A DNA stretch of 64,000 nucleotides from UBA4416 sp040389965 (GTDB lineage: Bacteria; Bacteroidota; Bacteroidia; B-17B0; Aurantibacillaceae), in NCBI GenBank assembly GCA_040389965.1, contig JAZJZF010000028.1:27343-91342 (forward strand), written 5' to 3'. Positions 9,901 through 18,431 of this stretch are shown here, piece after piece. The notes beneath the pieces were generated by a model, which was given only the letters and a program-made list of their open reading frames with translations, was not told the origin of the DNA and searched no databases. How positions within the stretch are numbered: the stretch's first letter is position 1; the number at the start of each line of letters is the position of its first letter. Position numbers and translations under genes: made by a program.

Positions 9901-10346
9901 AATTAACAGACCTTGTGGAAGAAGCGGTATTAACAGAGTTTGATCGCATTTCTGAACGTGGTGGTGTGTTAGGTGCCATGGAAACCATGTACCAACGTGG
10001 CCAAATCCAGGAAGAAAGCTTGTATTACGAAACACTGAAACACACAGGAGAATATCCTATCATTGGTGTAAATACATTTTTATCAAGCAAAGGAAGCCCA
10101 ACCATTATTCCTAAAGAAGTGATCCGTTCTACTTCGGAGGAAAAAGAATACCAGATTACGATGTTGGCGGAGTTACACAACTCTCATAAAGAAAAACACG
10201 ATGAGTATGTGAAAAAACTGCAGCATGCTGCTGTTCAAAATCAGAATATTTTTAGCGAACTCATGGATGCCGTTAAATTTATGAGTCTTGGGCAAATTAC
10301 CCGTGCACTGTTTGAAGTAGGCGGGCAATACAGAAGGAATATGTAA
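6932..10346 (+). CDS. icmF: Fused acyl-CoA mutase IcmF (B12-dependent isobutyryl/methylmalonyl-CoA mutase with MeaB-like GTPase), split by an assembly gap
   Basis: Adenosylcobalamin-dependent mutase in which the parts lie in IcmF order. The N-terminal B12-binding domain (~1-145) has the FDGHD box with His24 as the likely cobalt ligand. A MeaB-like G-protein chaperone domain follows, with Walker A GTGGSGKS at 202-209 and NKFD as the guanine motif. The large TIM-barrel mutase domain is C-terminal. The enzyme isomerises short branched acyl-CoAs such as isobutyryl- and n-butyryl-CoA. A run of 43 Ns at 8812-8854 breaks the frame; the flanks (TLYGNDP and DIYGKVGNSGV) are normally joined by about three residues, so the real gap is probably 9 bases and the protein about 1126 residues. 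No cobalamin riboswitch is visible in the 88-base leader. A terminator follows at 10371. Confidence 0.94.
8812..8854. other. Assembly gap (43 N) inside icmF
   Basis: Unsequenced run. The coding frame before it and after it differ by one base, so 43 cannot be its true length. The family pattern DP-D/E-x-R-P-DIYG predicts nine missing bases. Confidence 0.95.
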
Positions 10347-10370
10347 AACACCTGTTTACTCAAATGAAAT

Positions 10371-10405
10371 AAAAAGCCCTTGTAAATTGCAGGGGCTTTT
10401 TATTA
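10371..10405 (+). terminator. Rho-independent terminator after icmF
   Basis: AAAAAGCCC and GGGCTTTTT pair around a short AT-rich loop, with a T-run on the 3' side, 25 bases after the icmF stop codon. Confidence 0.85.
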
Positions 10406-10499
10406 TATTTGATTTATAAATTACCGGTTTCACTATCCGGTATATGATCTGCTCCGTCCCGGTTACTCAGCCTGAAAACATTTATTTTATTTTTTATTG

Positions 10500-12512
10500 A
10501 TGAACAGAAAATTCATTTACTTTTTCTTTATACTCTTTCATATATGGAAGGGCGGTTACGCACAGGTTAATGATTCTATCAGTAACGTTCTTAATAGCAA
10601 CAAGAGCCATTTAGAAAAAATAAAAAAACTTAACATGTTATGCGAAGACTTTTGGTTCACGGGTCATTATAAAGAATCGAAATATATTGCAGACACGTTG
10701 TTTTATCTGGAAAAACAAGAGTTAAATACTTCACCCGGCAACAAAGACTTATTAAAAGAACAAGCTTATACGTATAATAATCTGGCCATTATTTACCGTT
10801 TTCAGGGCAATTATTCCGCCTCTATCGACAATCACTTAAAAGCTCTCAAAATAAGGGAAACCATTAATGATGTGCGTGGCATTGCCCGCTCAAATTTAGG
10901 TTTAGGAACCATCAATGAATTTTTAGGCAAGAAAAAAGAAGCGCTCGTTTATAAACTTAAAGCCAAAGCGTTATTTGAACAGGCAAAAGATACCATGTTC
11001 GTTGCCATTACCAACAATCATATTGCGAGTATTTATTTTGACCTTGGCAACATCAATGAAGCCGAAAAACATAATAGCATGGCAATATTGGTTTTTATAC
11101 AAAAATCTAATCTTAGTGGTACAGCTGATGCTTACATGCTTGCCGGTCAAATTTTTGAAATCAAAAAAGAATATGCAGATGCGATTGATAATTACAAAGG
11201 CGGTTTAATTTATAAAGAATTTTGCAGCATGCAGGATGGGGTTATTGACGCGAATGTCAGGTTGGGAAAGGTTTACACTAAACTCAACCAACTTGATAAA
11301 GCTAAAAAACATTTAAACGATGCATTAATCCTCTCGAATAAGTTAGGCTCTAAAATTAATCAAAGCGATATTTACAAAGCTTTAACAACCATCGACAGTA
11401 TTAGCCATGATTACGCAGCAGCCTATCAACATTATAAATTGCATATCGCTTACCGGGACAGTTTGATCAATCAAAAATCTGCCGAAAAGATCTCTCAGCT
11501 GCAGGCCGGTTTTGAAAACCAGAAAATTGAAGAAATAAAGGCTTTACAGGAAGAAAAAAAAGAATACGACCGAAAGGAAAAGGAACAGCAACAGAAAGTT
11601 ATCCTTTACTCAATATCAGCGGGCCTCCTGATAGTGTTGGTGTTTACCTTTTTCATCTTCAGAAGCTACAAATTAAAACAAAAAATAAATAACGAATTAA
11701 TTATTAAAAACGACATCATTGAAAAACAAAAGCACCTGGTAGAAGAAAAACAAACAGAAATTTTAGATAGTATAAATTACGCCAAACGTATTCAGTATTC
11801 GCTTTTGGCAAGCGAAAAATTATTGAATGAAAACTTAAAGGATTATTTTTTATTCTTTAAGCCTAAAGATGTGGTAAGCGGCGATTTTTACTGGGGCTCG
11901 AAATTAAATAATAGCAATTTTATTTTGGTAACAGCAGATAGTACCGGACATGGTGTGCCGGGGGCCATTATGAGCATGCTTAATATCAGCTGTTTAAATG
12001 AGGCCATAAGCTCGGATAAATTAATGCAGCCTGCAGATATTTTAAATGCAAGCCGCGAAAAAATAATTACCCATTTATCTAATGATGGAAGTGAGGAAGG
12101 CGGCAAAGACGGCATGGATTGTAGCTTAATTAGTTTCGATTTCGCAAACAAAAAACTTGCCTACTCTGCTGCTAATAATCCCATTTGGATTATAAGAAAA
12201 AATTCATTGATTGCTTTACCGGCCGACCGGATGCCTGTTGGCAAGCACAACAAAGACAACGTATTATTTACGCAACATCAAATTGAACTACAAACAGGCG
12301 ACATGGTTTATACTTTAACTGACGGATTTCCCGATCAGTTTGGCGGACCAAAGGGGAAAAAATATAAATACAAGCAACTAGAAGAATTATTGATTTCGAT
12401 AGCTGATAAACCAACTGCTTTGCAAAAACAATTGGTGAGCGAAGCATTTGATCAATGGAAAGGAACACTTGACCAGGTAGATGATATTACCATTATCGGG
12501 ATTAGGGTCTAA
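10500..12512 (+). CDS. TPR-repeat sensor with SpoIIE/PP2C-type serine phosphatase domain
   Basis: Membrane-anchored phosphatase of 670 residues. The ATG at 10500 is chosen over a TTG one codon earlier because it begins a signal peptide (MNRKFIYFFFILFHIWKGGYA). Residues ~70-320 hold tetratricopeptide repeats (for example YNNLAIIYRFQGNYSASIDN). A coiled coil (~325-365), one transmembrane helix (~368-388) and a second coiled coil follow. The C-terminal domain (~430-670) is a SpoIIE-type PPM phosphatase: VVSGDFYW, TADSTGHGVPGA, GGKDGMDCS, YTLTDGFPDQF and QVDDITIIGI carry the metal-binding aspartates. Such proteins dephosphorylate anti-sigma-factor antagonists or similar partners, but no partner gene lies next to it. 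The periplasmic TPR region presumably senses a ligand or protein. Confidence 0.92.
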   Translation: MNRKFIYFFFILFHIWKGGYAQVNDSISNVLNSNKSHLEKIKKLNMLCEDFWFTGHYKESKYIADTLFYLEKQELNTSPGNKDLLKEQAYTYNNLAIIYRFQGNYSASIDNHLKALKIRETINDVRGIARSNLGLGTINEFLGKKKEALVYKLKAKALFEQAKDTMFVAITNNHIASIYFDLGNINEAEKHNSMAILVFIQKSNLSGTADAYMLAGQIFEIKKEYADAIDNYKGGLIYKEFCSMQDGVIDANVRLGKVYTKLNQLDKAKKHLNDALILSNKLGSKINQSDIYKALTTIDSISHDYAAAYQHYKLHIAYRDSLINQKSAEKISQLQAGFENQKIEEIKALQEEKKEYDRKEKEQQQKVILYSISAGLLIVLVFTFFIFRSYKLKQKINNELIIKNDIIEKQKHLVEEKQTEILDSINYAKRIQYSLLASEKLLNENLKDYFLFFKPKDVVSGDFYWGSKLNNSNFILVTADSTGHGVPGAIMSMLNISCLNEAISSDKLMQPADILNASREKIITHLSNDGSEEGGKDGMDCSLISFDFANKKLAYSAANNPIWIIRKNSLIALPADRMPVGKHNKDNVLFTQHQIELQTGDMVYTLTDGFPDQFGGPKGKKYKYKQLEELLISIADKPTALQKQLVSEAFDQWKGTLDQVDDITIIGIRV

Positions 12513-12537
12513 CGTTTATACCACTTCAAAGCAGATA

Positions 12538-13431
12538 TTAGTAATAAGTATACTCATAAACCGTTTCCTCTTCATTTGTGCCTTTTACAGTCTTATGGGT
12601 CGTTATTAAACCTTTTTCGTTATACTCAAACATAAAATAAACATCGAGCATTCCTGTTCTGTGCTGTTTCAACAATTGCCCGATTTCGTTGTATTCACAC
12701 TCATCATTTGCATTCATACCCATAATGGATGCCTTTTCAATGACCTTTAAACCGTCTTTATTATATTCGGCTTCGCCGTATCCAACTAATTTATTTTTTT
12801 CGTCATAGGATTCGAACCGCACCCTCAGTCCCCTGTTATCATAAAACTCTTTGTCAGCGCCATTAGCCGACAATTCGGTACGTGTATTTAATTTAGTATT
12901 GTACTCTATTTTAGTCACAGAGGCTTTACCGTCGCTATCTGTAAATATTTTACTGATCAGCTTACCATCTTCATTATATTCATATTTTATACTAAATACA
13001 GATCCATCTTTATACTTTGTTTTTTCCTGGATTACTTTTCCGTCTTTATCAAATTCGTACGTGTATCTTTTTTTTCCTGAATAGTCGCTTTCCTCACTTA
13101 TTTTATTTCCCATTTTGTCGTAGGTAGAAATTGACCAACCACCTTCATATATTTGCTTTGCAGATTTAACTTTATGTTTGACAATAAGTTCTTCCTGAGT
13201 AGGTGCTTTTTTTACAGGGCCTGTATACGCTGAATTCTGAATAGGAAGTTGCACGCTATCGTTTGCAGGAGTATTGTTGAGACCCTGATTTGCCTGAAGG
13301 GCGGCATTCAAAATTTCATTGTTCCTGTCCGTATCCGATTGGCATGAAGCGGCAAACGATCCAACTGCTATTAGCAATACATAAGTAAGCAACTTTGATC
13401 TTTGTACATCCGGGAATCTATTTATATTCAT
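12538..13431 (-). CDS. Lipoprotein with MORN/RHS-like tyrosine-rich repeats
   Basis: Protein of 297 residues with a lipoprotein signal: basic N-terminus, hydrophobic core and lipobox GSFAASC with Cys30 as the lipidation site. From about residue 85 it carries repeated units of ~20 residues built on a Y-E-Y-N/D-x-D-G-K pattern (YEFDKDGKVI, YEYNEDGKLI, EYNKDGLKVI, EYNEIGQLL, FEYNEKGLI), which resemble RHS/MORN-like beta repeats found in many Bacteroidota surface lipoproteins. Function unknown. It converges on the SpoIIE gene with only 25 bases between and no clear terminator. The next gene upstream ends 7 bases before its start, so the two are likely one operon. Confidence 0.8.
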   Translation of the reverse strand: MNINRFPDVQRSKLLTYVLLIAVGSFAASCQSDTDRNNEILNAALQANQGLNNTPANDSVQLPIQNSAYTGPVKKAPTQEELIVKHKVKSAKQIYEGGWSISTYDKMGNKISEESDYSGKKRYTYEFDKDGKVIQEKTKYKDGSVFSIKYEYNEDGKLISKIFTDSDGKASVTKIEYNTKLNTRTELSANGADKEFYDNRGLRVRFESYDEKNKLVGYGEAEYNKDGLKVIEKASIMGMNANDECEYNEIGQLLKQHRTGMLDVYFMFEYNEKGLITTHKTVKGTNEEETVYEYTYY

Positions 13432-13438
13432 TTTTTTA

Positions 13439-14092
13439 TTAGCAATAATGTTTTGTGGTTATTTCAAAGATAAAATTACAAAATTCTATGAGGTTTTTGG
13501 AAATTGAAAAACAGGCAATGCACCTGTTATAAGAATCTCTCTTAACGGGGTATATTATAAGCAGCTGTAGGATTTTTGAATAAATGTAATTGAGGTGTAT
13601 TTGTAATGCATCTTCAATATCCTTTACCTTAGTAGCATATTGGGACTTTGAAATTTTAAGCTGCTGAAATTGCGCCTGATTAGAAATGTCTATATATTCG
13701 AACCGGGAAGGCACTTGCCGCACATCGCCCAAAGAACCTTTCAGAGTAAGGACAGGGACATTATTCTTATCAAAAAAAGTGAGGAACAATTCCTTTATAT
13801 AAGCATGGCCATTTTTGCGACGAATGTACTGTTTAGAGATAGTAAATGGATAATTTAATACAATTGGCGCATCTAACTCACGGTCATTTATTTCTATCGA
13901 CAGGGTTTGATCCTTGCCATAAATATTAATCTTAAATCGCCGTACAAAATAAATAAGGAATCCCCATGCCGTAAGCAAAAAAGTTGCCAATAAAAAATAA
14001 TTATTTGTGCCTTTGAGTCCCCTGGGTTTTTGATCGCCTAAATATAAATTCACCGCATAAAAAACAAACGCTACTAAGGCAAAAGAGATCAA
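13439..14092 (-). CDS. Hypothetical two-TM membrane protein
   Basis: Unrecognised protein of up to 217 residues. The reading begins at a TTG (14092) because an in-frame stop lies three codons upstream and no ATG is near; a GTG about ten codons in is an alternative start. Two hydrophobic segments (~1-17 and ~30-48) are followed by a soluble part (~50-170) with the feel of a PH-like beta sandwich (QTLSIEINDRELDAPIVLNYPF, then FFDKNNVPVLTLKG). The final ~45 residues, rich in Ile, Cys and Phe, look unlike the rest, so the 3' end may be extended by loss of a stop. It precedes the lipoprotein gene by 7 bases. Confidence 0.55.
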   Translation of the reverse strand: MISFALVAFVFYAVNLYLGDQKPRGLKGTNNYFLLATFLLTAWGFLIYFVRRFKINIYGKDQTLSIEINDRELDAPIVLNYPFTISKQYIRRKNGHAYIKELFLTFFDKNNVPVLTLKGSLGDVRQVPSRFEYIDISNQAQFQQLKISKSQYATKVKDIEDALQIHLNYIYSKILQLLIIYPVKRDSYNRCIACFSISKNLIEFCNFIFEITTKHYC

Positions 14093-14383
14093 AAAACGTT
14101 ATGCGTTTCGAGTGTATTGGTCTTAAACTATAGCAGGAAAATTCAGTAGTGTACATAGGAGTTATTTCTTAATTTATTTATGCAATTCAACTTTACACCT
14201 TTAGAAAGACCTGTACAAGGGATATGAAAACAGCAAACAGGCATAGCAAAAGCGAAAGTTTATATTTCATGGTGGTAAAGTTACAACTATAATAGAATTT
14301 TGTATTTACAAAACTCCGATTCACATTTTAAAATTTAATGATGATTTACTACCTTTAGTATTAAACTTTAAAACTTATATCCC

Positions 14384-15493
14384 ATGAAAAAAATTCTTTA
14401 CGTAGTAATTGGCTTATTAGTCATTTACCTTATTTTATGTATGGTTGGGCCTTCTTCTATAAGAGTGGAACGTTCAACAGAAATTAATGCTGCGGCAGAT
14501 GGTATCAGAACTAAAATTGTTGACCTGAAGTTTTTTCACGAAAGCTGGAGTCCCTGGACTGAAAAAGATCCCGGCATGAAAGTGACTTATACCGGCGAAC
14601 CCTGGAAAGAAGGCTCATCGATGAGTTGGGAAAGTGAGAAAAAAGAAGTTGGAAAAGGAAGCATGACTTATAAATACACGCATAATGATACGGTAATGCA
14701 ATCTTTAAATTTTGAAGGGCATGGTGAAGCCCAGGTATATCATGTGGTAAGTAGCACCGGCGATAATAAAAGCAGAGTTACCTGGATCATGCAAAATAAG
14801 GTTCCGTTTTTCCTGAGAGCAATTATGTTGTTTATGAATATGGATAAAATGGTTGGTCCCGATTTTGAAAAAGGACTTTCTAAATTAAAAGCTGCTATGG
14901 AAAGTATGGCTGCTGAACCTACGGTGCATTATGACGTTAAGGAACTTAACTGGGAAGCAAAAACATTTTATGGTAAAGGTGAAAAACTTTCTTTCGATCA
15001 GAAAGACGTTAAATTCCACGGTTGGGCGATGGAAGCGCGCATTTATGCAGAAGATCCGAAGCGCGGCTTCCTGCCGTCTACCGGCCGCATAACACGTTAC
15101 ATAGAGCCGGAAAACGNNNNNNNNNNAGGTATAAGCCAAAATAATGAGTTCGCAATCATAAAAGCTAAAATAAAAGCGATCGGCGCTCCAAAAGCCATCT
15201 ACTTTACATTTGACGAAAAAACCATGATCACAGATTTTGCCGCAGTAATGGAAGTAGCAAAGGGAAGCAAACTGAGCGGCTGGGAAAAATTTGAATCGCC
15301 TGCCGGAAAAGTATTATTGATAGAGTATTATGGCCCGTATGATAAATCGGCACAGGCGCATTATGCTATGGATGCTTATATGAAAGAAAAAGGTTTAAAA
15401 CAATCTCTTGTGTTGGAAGAATATGTTACAGATCCTATGACAGAAAAAGATTCTACAAAATGGTTAACCAATATTTATTATTTAGTAAAATAG
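14384..15493 (+). CDS. SRPBCC-domain protein with C-terminal GyrI-like effector-binding domain, interrupted by a gap and foreign sequence
   Basis: Residues 1-20 form a membrane anchor or signal, ~25-170 an SRPBCC (polyketide-cyclase/START-like) ligand-binding domain (RVERSTEINAAADGIRTKI, WSPWTEKDPGMKVTYTGEPW). The C-terminal part (APKAIYFTFDEKTMITDFAAVMEV in segments, and LLIEYYGPYDKSAQAHYAM) is a GyrI-like small-molecule-binding domain. Between the GyrI start (VKELNWEAKTFYGK) and its remainder lie ~140 bases encoding a piece of an unrelated biotin carboxylase and then ten Ns (15117-15126). The natural protein should lack that piece and have about 20 GyrI residues now missing. The open frame across the junction is coincidental. 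A terminator follows at 15515. Role unknown; the family is thought to bind hydrophobic or aromatic ligands. Confidence 0.85.
   Translation: MKKILYVVIGLLVIYLILCMVGPSSIRVERSTEINAAADGIRTKIVDLKFFHESWSPWTEKDPGMKVTYTGEPWKEGSSMSWESEKKEVGKGSMTYKYTHNDTVMQSLNFEGHGEAQVYHVVSSTGDNKSRVTWIMQNKVPFFLRAIMLFMNMDKMVGPDFEKGLSKLKAAMESMAAEPTVHYDVKELNWEAKTFYGKGEKLSFDQKDVKFHGWAMEARIYAEDPKRGFLPSTGRITRYIEPENXXXXGISQNNEFAIIKAKIKAIGAPKAIYFTFDEKTMITDFAAVMEVAKGSKLSGWEKFESPAGKVLLIEYYGPYDKSAQAHYAMDAYMKEKGLKQSLVLEEYVTDPMTEKDSTKWLTNIYYLVK
14978..15126 (+). other. Foreign biotin-carboxylase fragment plus 10-N assembly gap
   Basis: The translation contains HGWAMEARIYAEDP and GFLPSTGRI, hallmark strings of the biotin carboxylase subunit of acetyl-/propionyl-CoA carboxylases, which have no place in an SRPBCC/GyrI protein. 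Codon use shifts to GCG, CGC and CCG here, unlike the AT-ending codons around it. The fragment abuts ten Ns at 15117-15126. This is best explained as a mis-joined contig end from another organism. The left boundary (about 14978) is approximate. Confidence 0.85.
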
Positions 15494-15514
15494 ATTTTCA
15501 CTGAAAGATGTACC

Positions 15515-15546
15515 AAGCCTCTCCGCAAAAACGGAGGGGCTTTTTA
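15515..15546 (+). terminator. Rho-independent terminator
   Basis: AAGCCTCTCCG and CGGAGGGGCTT form a stem with one mismatch around CAAAAA, followed by TTT, 21 bases after the stop of the SRPBCC/GyrI gene. Confidence 0.85.
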
Positions 15547-15656
15547 ATTGAAAAAATATACCAAATATTGGTTTTAAGCCCATAATTTATAAAACAGAGC
15601 CACTCTTAACCTAAAAACAATAGATTTAATCAAATAATTACATGAAATGATGGTTC

Positions 15657-15689
15657 ATTTTAGCAAAAATGGCTTATTTTTGCTAAAAT
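15657..15689. promoter_or_regulatory. Perfect 14-bp palindrome upstream of the beta-barrel operon
   Basis: ATTTTAGCAAAAAT (15657-15670) is followed after GGCTT by its exact reverse complement (15676-15689). It lies 65 bases upstream of the ATG at 15754. Its right arm also contains a TATTTTTG (15675-15682) matching the Bacteroidota -7 element. Operator or RNA hairpin are both possible. Confidence 0.6.
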
Positions 15690-15726
15690 TATAATTCCCT
15701 TCAAACCTTGTGTTTGTTTGGTAATT

Positions 15727-15734
15727 TATTTTTG
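15727..15734 (+). promoter_or_regulatory. Candidate -7 promoter element (TATTTTTG)
   Basis: Matches TAnnTTTG exactly, 20 bases upstream of the ATG at 15754. A TTG lies 16 bases upstream of it (15708-15710), somewhat closer than the usual -33 spacing, so the promoter call is moderate. Confidence 0.45.
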
Positions 15735-15753
15735 TACTTAGCTATACATATTT

Positions 15754-16473
15754 ATGAAACTAATTTATACTATACTTCTTTCAACTGTTTTTTTGCTTTG
15801 CAGTCTTACTGGTAATGCTCAGGATAAAAAATCAAAGAGTCAGTTCTGGAGAAATGTAGAACGCTCAACCATCAGATCTCCCTGGATTTTTGGACTGGGA
15901 TGGAACGTTATAGATGACGATGGAAATGCTTTCAAAAAATGGTTTGATGCAAGCAACTCGTGGAATGTTTTACCATACCCTTCAAAACTCAGCGCCGAAA
16001 AAGTATTCATCCAGGGCTGGAGTGTAGAAGCAGCTATAAATTATAACCAGCTTAAAACCGGCAAACAAATAAACAGTGATATTATAAAAAGTAATAAAAC
16101 CTTTGTTTCTTTTGATATAAACGGAAAGTTTAGTTTTTCGGAATTCATGAAAAATAAGACTTTCTTCGATCCTTATGTTTTACATGGTTATGGCTATACC
16201 TTCAGAGATGTTTCAAAAAACAGCAGCGTAGCCACAGGAAACATAGGCCTTGGCTTTAATTGCTGGGTTTATAATGATATCATAGGAATAAATGTACAAT
16301 CGCAAGCAAAATTTGCTTTAACAGGGCCATTTTTTAAAACAAGTGGAAACTACCTGCAACACTCCTTAGGTATTGTTTATAAATTTGAATCAGTGTCTTC
16401 ACGTTATGGTCAAAAACCGGGGCGTAGCGGAAGTAAATACAAATTCTTTAAAACACGCTCTTCAAAAAAATAA
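15754..16473 (+). CDS. Outer-membrane beta-barrel-like protein (paralogue 1 of a tandem pair)
   Basis: Secreted protein of 239 residues with a signal peptide ending near NAQ (residue 23). The mature part has short alternating strands and aromatic girdle residues typical of an eight-stranded OmpA-like barrel, and a conserved end (NYLQHSLGIVYKFE) that looks like the last strand. It is clearly paralogous to the next gene: SPWIFGLGWNVIDDDG matches TPWIIQVGGNVVDDDG, and FKTSGNYLQHSLGIVYKF matches FKTGSNYLQHSLGIIYKF. A basic tail of ~20 residues follows the barrel. The operon continues with the paralogue and an OmpA-domain protein. Barrel assignment is inference from pattern; no ligand is evident. 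Confidence 0.8.
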   Translation: MKLIYTILLSTVFLLCSLTGNAQDKKSKSQFWRNVERSTIRSPWIFGLGWNVIDDDGNAFKKWFDASNSWNVLPYPSKLSAEKVFIQGWSVEAAINYNQLKTGKQINSDIIKSNKTFVSFDINGKFSFSEFMKNKTFFDPYVLHGYGYTFRDVSKNSSVATGNIGLGFNCWVYNDIIGINVQSQAKFALTGPFFKTSGNYLQHSLGIVYKFESVSSRYGQKPGRSGSKYKFFKTRSSKK

Positions 16474-16493
16474 TTACCTTTTTGGGGTAATTA
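16471..16493 (+). terminator. Weak hairpin at the stop codon of beta-barrel gene 1
   Basis: TAATTACC and GGTAATTA (8-bp perfect stem, 7-base loop) begin at the stop codon itself and are followed by a pyrimidine-rich stretch without a solid T-run. It may be an attenuator or mRNA 3' stabiliser rather than a full terminator. Confidence 0.4.
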
Positions 16494-16620
16494 CTTCTCT
16501 TAAAAGTTAAAAGGAAGCTAAACTCCTAAATTTTAACATATTAGCTATTTAAAATTGTTAAAAAAATAGTATAATTGTTAAACAAATTAATCCCTAAGCG
16601 ATTATTCAAATCTGTTTATT

Positions 16621-17310
16621 TTGAGAAAACTTAAGATCGGGCTATCCGGACTATCTTTTTTATGCATCTGTCATTTTGCATTTGCGCAAAAAATACATCC
16701 ATCTCTGGTCCCTTGTTTTGTTCCACATCAGAATTTTAAGCATTTCATCACTAAAACACCCTGGATCATACAGGTTGGAGGTAATGTCGTTGACGATGAT
16801 GGCAAGCCTTTTAACAAGGTATTTGATGTTAAAAACAGCTGGAACCTGTTTCCCTCAGCAAAAGTTGCCATTGAAAAGGAACTGAAATATAATTGGGACA
16901 TTGAGCTTGCTTTTACCTACAATAATTTTAAGACAGGTAAAACCATTAATGGTGATATCCTTAAAAGCAACGGCACTTTTTTCGCGATCGATTTAAACGG
17001 AAAAAAAATTCTTACCAGGCTCTTCAGAGTAGAACCTTATTTGTTTTCAGGTTTCGGTTACACCCTACGTGCTCAAAAATATCCTAACATTGTTACTCTT
17101 AACGCAGGATTTGGATTTAATATTTGGGCTATTGATAATGTGCTCGGCCTTAACATACAGGGTTCAGGAAAATTTGGCCTCACAAATCCCATTTTTAAAA
17201 CAGGCTCTAATTACCTGCAACATTCCCTTGGCATTATTTATAAATTCAGCGGAAATAAAAAAAGATTAAAAGCCGCAAGGATACATCTCAAAAAAGTTTA
17301 CAGCAATTAA
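16621..17310 (+). CDS. Outer-membrane beta-barrel-like protein (paralogue 2)
   Basis: Protein of 229 residues that starts with TTG at 16621; a signal peptide follows at once (LKIGLSGLSFLCICHFAFAQ). It shares with the preceding gene the TPWII...VVDDDGKPFNKVFD block, the FNNFKTGKTINGDI segment (NYNQLKTGKQINSDI in the neighbour) and the terminal strand NYLQHSLGIIYKF. It ends in a short basic tail. The pair looks like a tandem duplication that has diverged to roughly half identity by eye. A 147-base spacer separates it from paralogue 1 and 24 bases from the OmpA-family gene, with which it is probably cotranscribed. Confidence 0.78.
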   Translation: MRKLKIGLSGLSFLCICHFAFAQKIHPSLVPCFVPHQNFKHFITKTPWIIQVGGNVVDDDGKPFNKVFDVKNSWNLFPSAKVAIEKELKYNWDIELAFTYNNFKTGKTINGDILKSNGTFFAIDLNGKKILTRLFRVEPYLFSGFGYTLRAQKYPNIVTLNAGFGFNIWAIDNVLGLNIQGSGKFGLTNPIFKTGSNYLQHSLGIIYKFSGNKKRLKAARIHLKKVYSN

Positions 17311-17334
17311 TTTTTCAATTATAATACATTACTT

Positions 17335-18405
17335 ATGAAGGCTATCATACTTACTTTATTAATTAGTTTTTTTATAGTGAAAGGTTTTGGTCAAACAGTG
17401 TACAGCGATGACCAGGTTATTAAAATATCCGATTATCTGACTGAGCTTGAAAAGCGCGATTCTATTATTAAATCGGTACTTGCCGGTATTGATGAAAACC
17501 TGCCGGGGCAAGGAGATAACACAAAGCCTAAAGCAGTAAATATTTGTGGCAAATTAACCGGTTTAAATAAAACCCAGTTTCCTATTACTGATATTAATTT
17601 AATGCTGGTAAAAGATAATGGGGAAACACTCACTCAAAAAACATCTAACAACGGAAATTTTAATTTTAAGAATGTTAACCCTTCCGAAAATTATAGTTTT
17701 AAACTAAGTGCCGAGGATACCAAAATTATACAAGCCAGTAAAATTATTATCTCTGACTGTAGTGGAAAAACCGTTAAGATAATTTCTAAAAATGAAACCG
17801 GTTTTTTTGAATATAAATTACTGGATGTAGAAAAAACGCAGATGTCTACAGAGAGCAATGGTGTTGCAGGTGGTACGGCAGATCCTGTCGCAAAAATAAA
17901 TACATTAAAAACAAATTTCGAAAAACTAAAAGCCGATACAAAAGCCTGTGAAGCCAATGTAGCTGATCTACAAAAAAAATTCAATGAACTTGAAAAAATA
18001 TTCGACGCGTTAAAATCAAAACCACAGGATATGGATACTGACCTGCAATTGTATGACAGTAATCTTCTTTCAAAATATTTAAAATTAATTCAGTTTAAAT
18101 CGAACGATGCTACTCTTGATGAAGAAGCATACCGCTCGCTGGATGCATTAGCGGTACAACTCAAGAAATTCCCCAAAGTAAAATTCATGATACAGGGCCA
18201 TGCTGATAATTCGGGAACAGATGCTATTAATACTAAACTGTCGCAGGAAAGAGCCGATGCCGTGAAAGCTTATCTGGTGTCGAAAGCGGTAGATACGAAA
18301 CGGATTTCAACTCAGGCAATGGGTTCTGCATATCCTATTGCCAATAATGATGTAGAAGAAGGCAGGGCTAAAAACAGGCGTGTGGAGATTAAAGCCAAAA
18401 AATAA
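17335..18405 (+). CDS. OmpA-family protein with peptidoglycan-binding domain
   Basis: Protein of 356 residues with a signal peptide ending near FGQ (residue 20). Residues ~65-150 look like a carboxypeptidase-regulatory or TonB-plug-like beta domain (ICGKLTGLNKTQFPITDINL). A predicted coiled coil lies at ~190-225. The C-terminal ~115 residues are an OmpA domain: IQFKSNDATL, FMIQGHADNSG with the Asp that contacts meso-diaminopimelate, LSQERADAVKAYLV, and GRAKNRRVEI. It should tether the outer membrane to peptidoglycan, and being in one operon with two barrel-like proteins it may form a complex with them. A bidirectional terminator follows. Confidence 0.9.
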   Translation: MKAIILTLLISFFIVKGFGQTVYSDDQVIKISDYLTELEKRDSIIKSVLAGIDENLPGQGDNTKPKAVNICGKLTGLNKTQFPITDINLMLVKDNGETLTQKTSNNGNFNFKNVNPSENYSFKLSAEDTKIIQASKIIISDCSGKTVKIISKNETGFFEYKLLDVEKTQMSTESNGVAGGTADPVAKINTLKTNFEKLKADTKACEANVADLQKKFNELEKIFDALKSKPQDMDTDLQLYDSNLLSKYLKLIQFKSNDATLDEEAYRSLDALAVQLKKFPKVKFMIQGHADNSGTDAINTKLSQERADAVKAYLVSKAVDTKRISTQAMGSAYPIANNDVEEGRAKNRRVEIKAKK

Positions 18406-18431
18406 TATTATTATCTGAAAGTACTTTTCAT

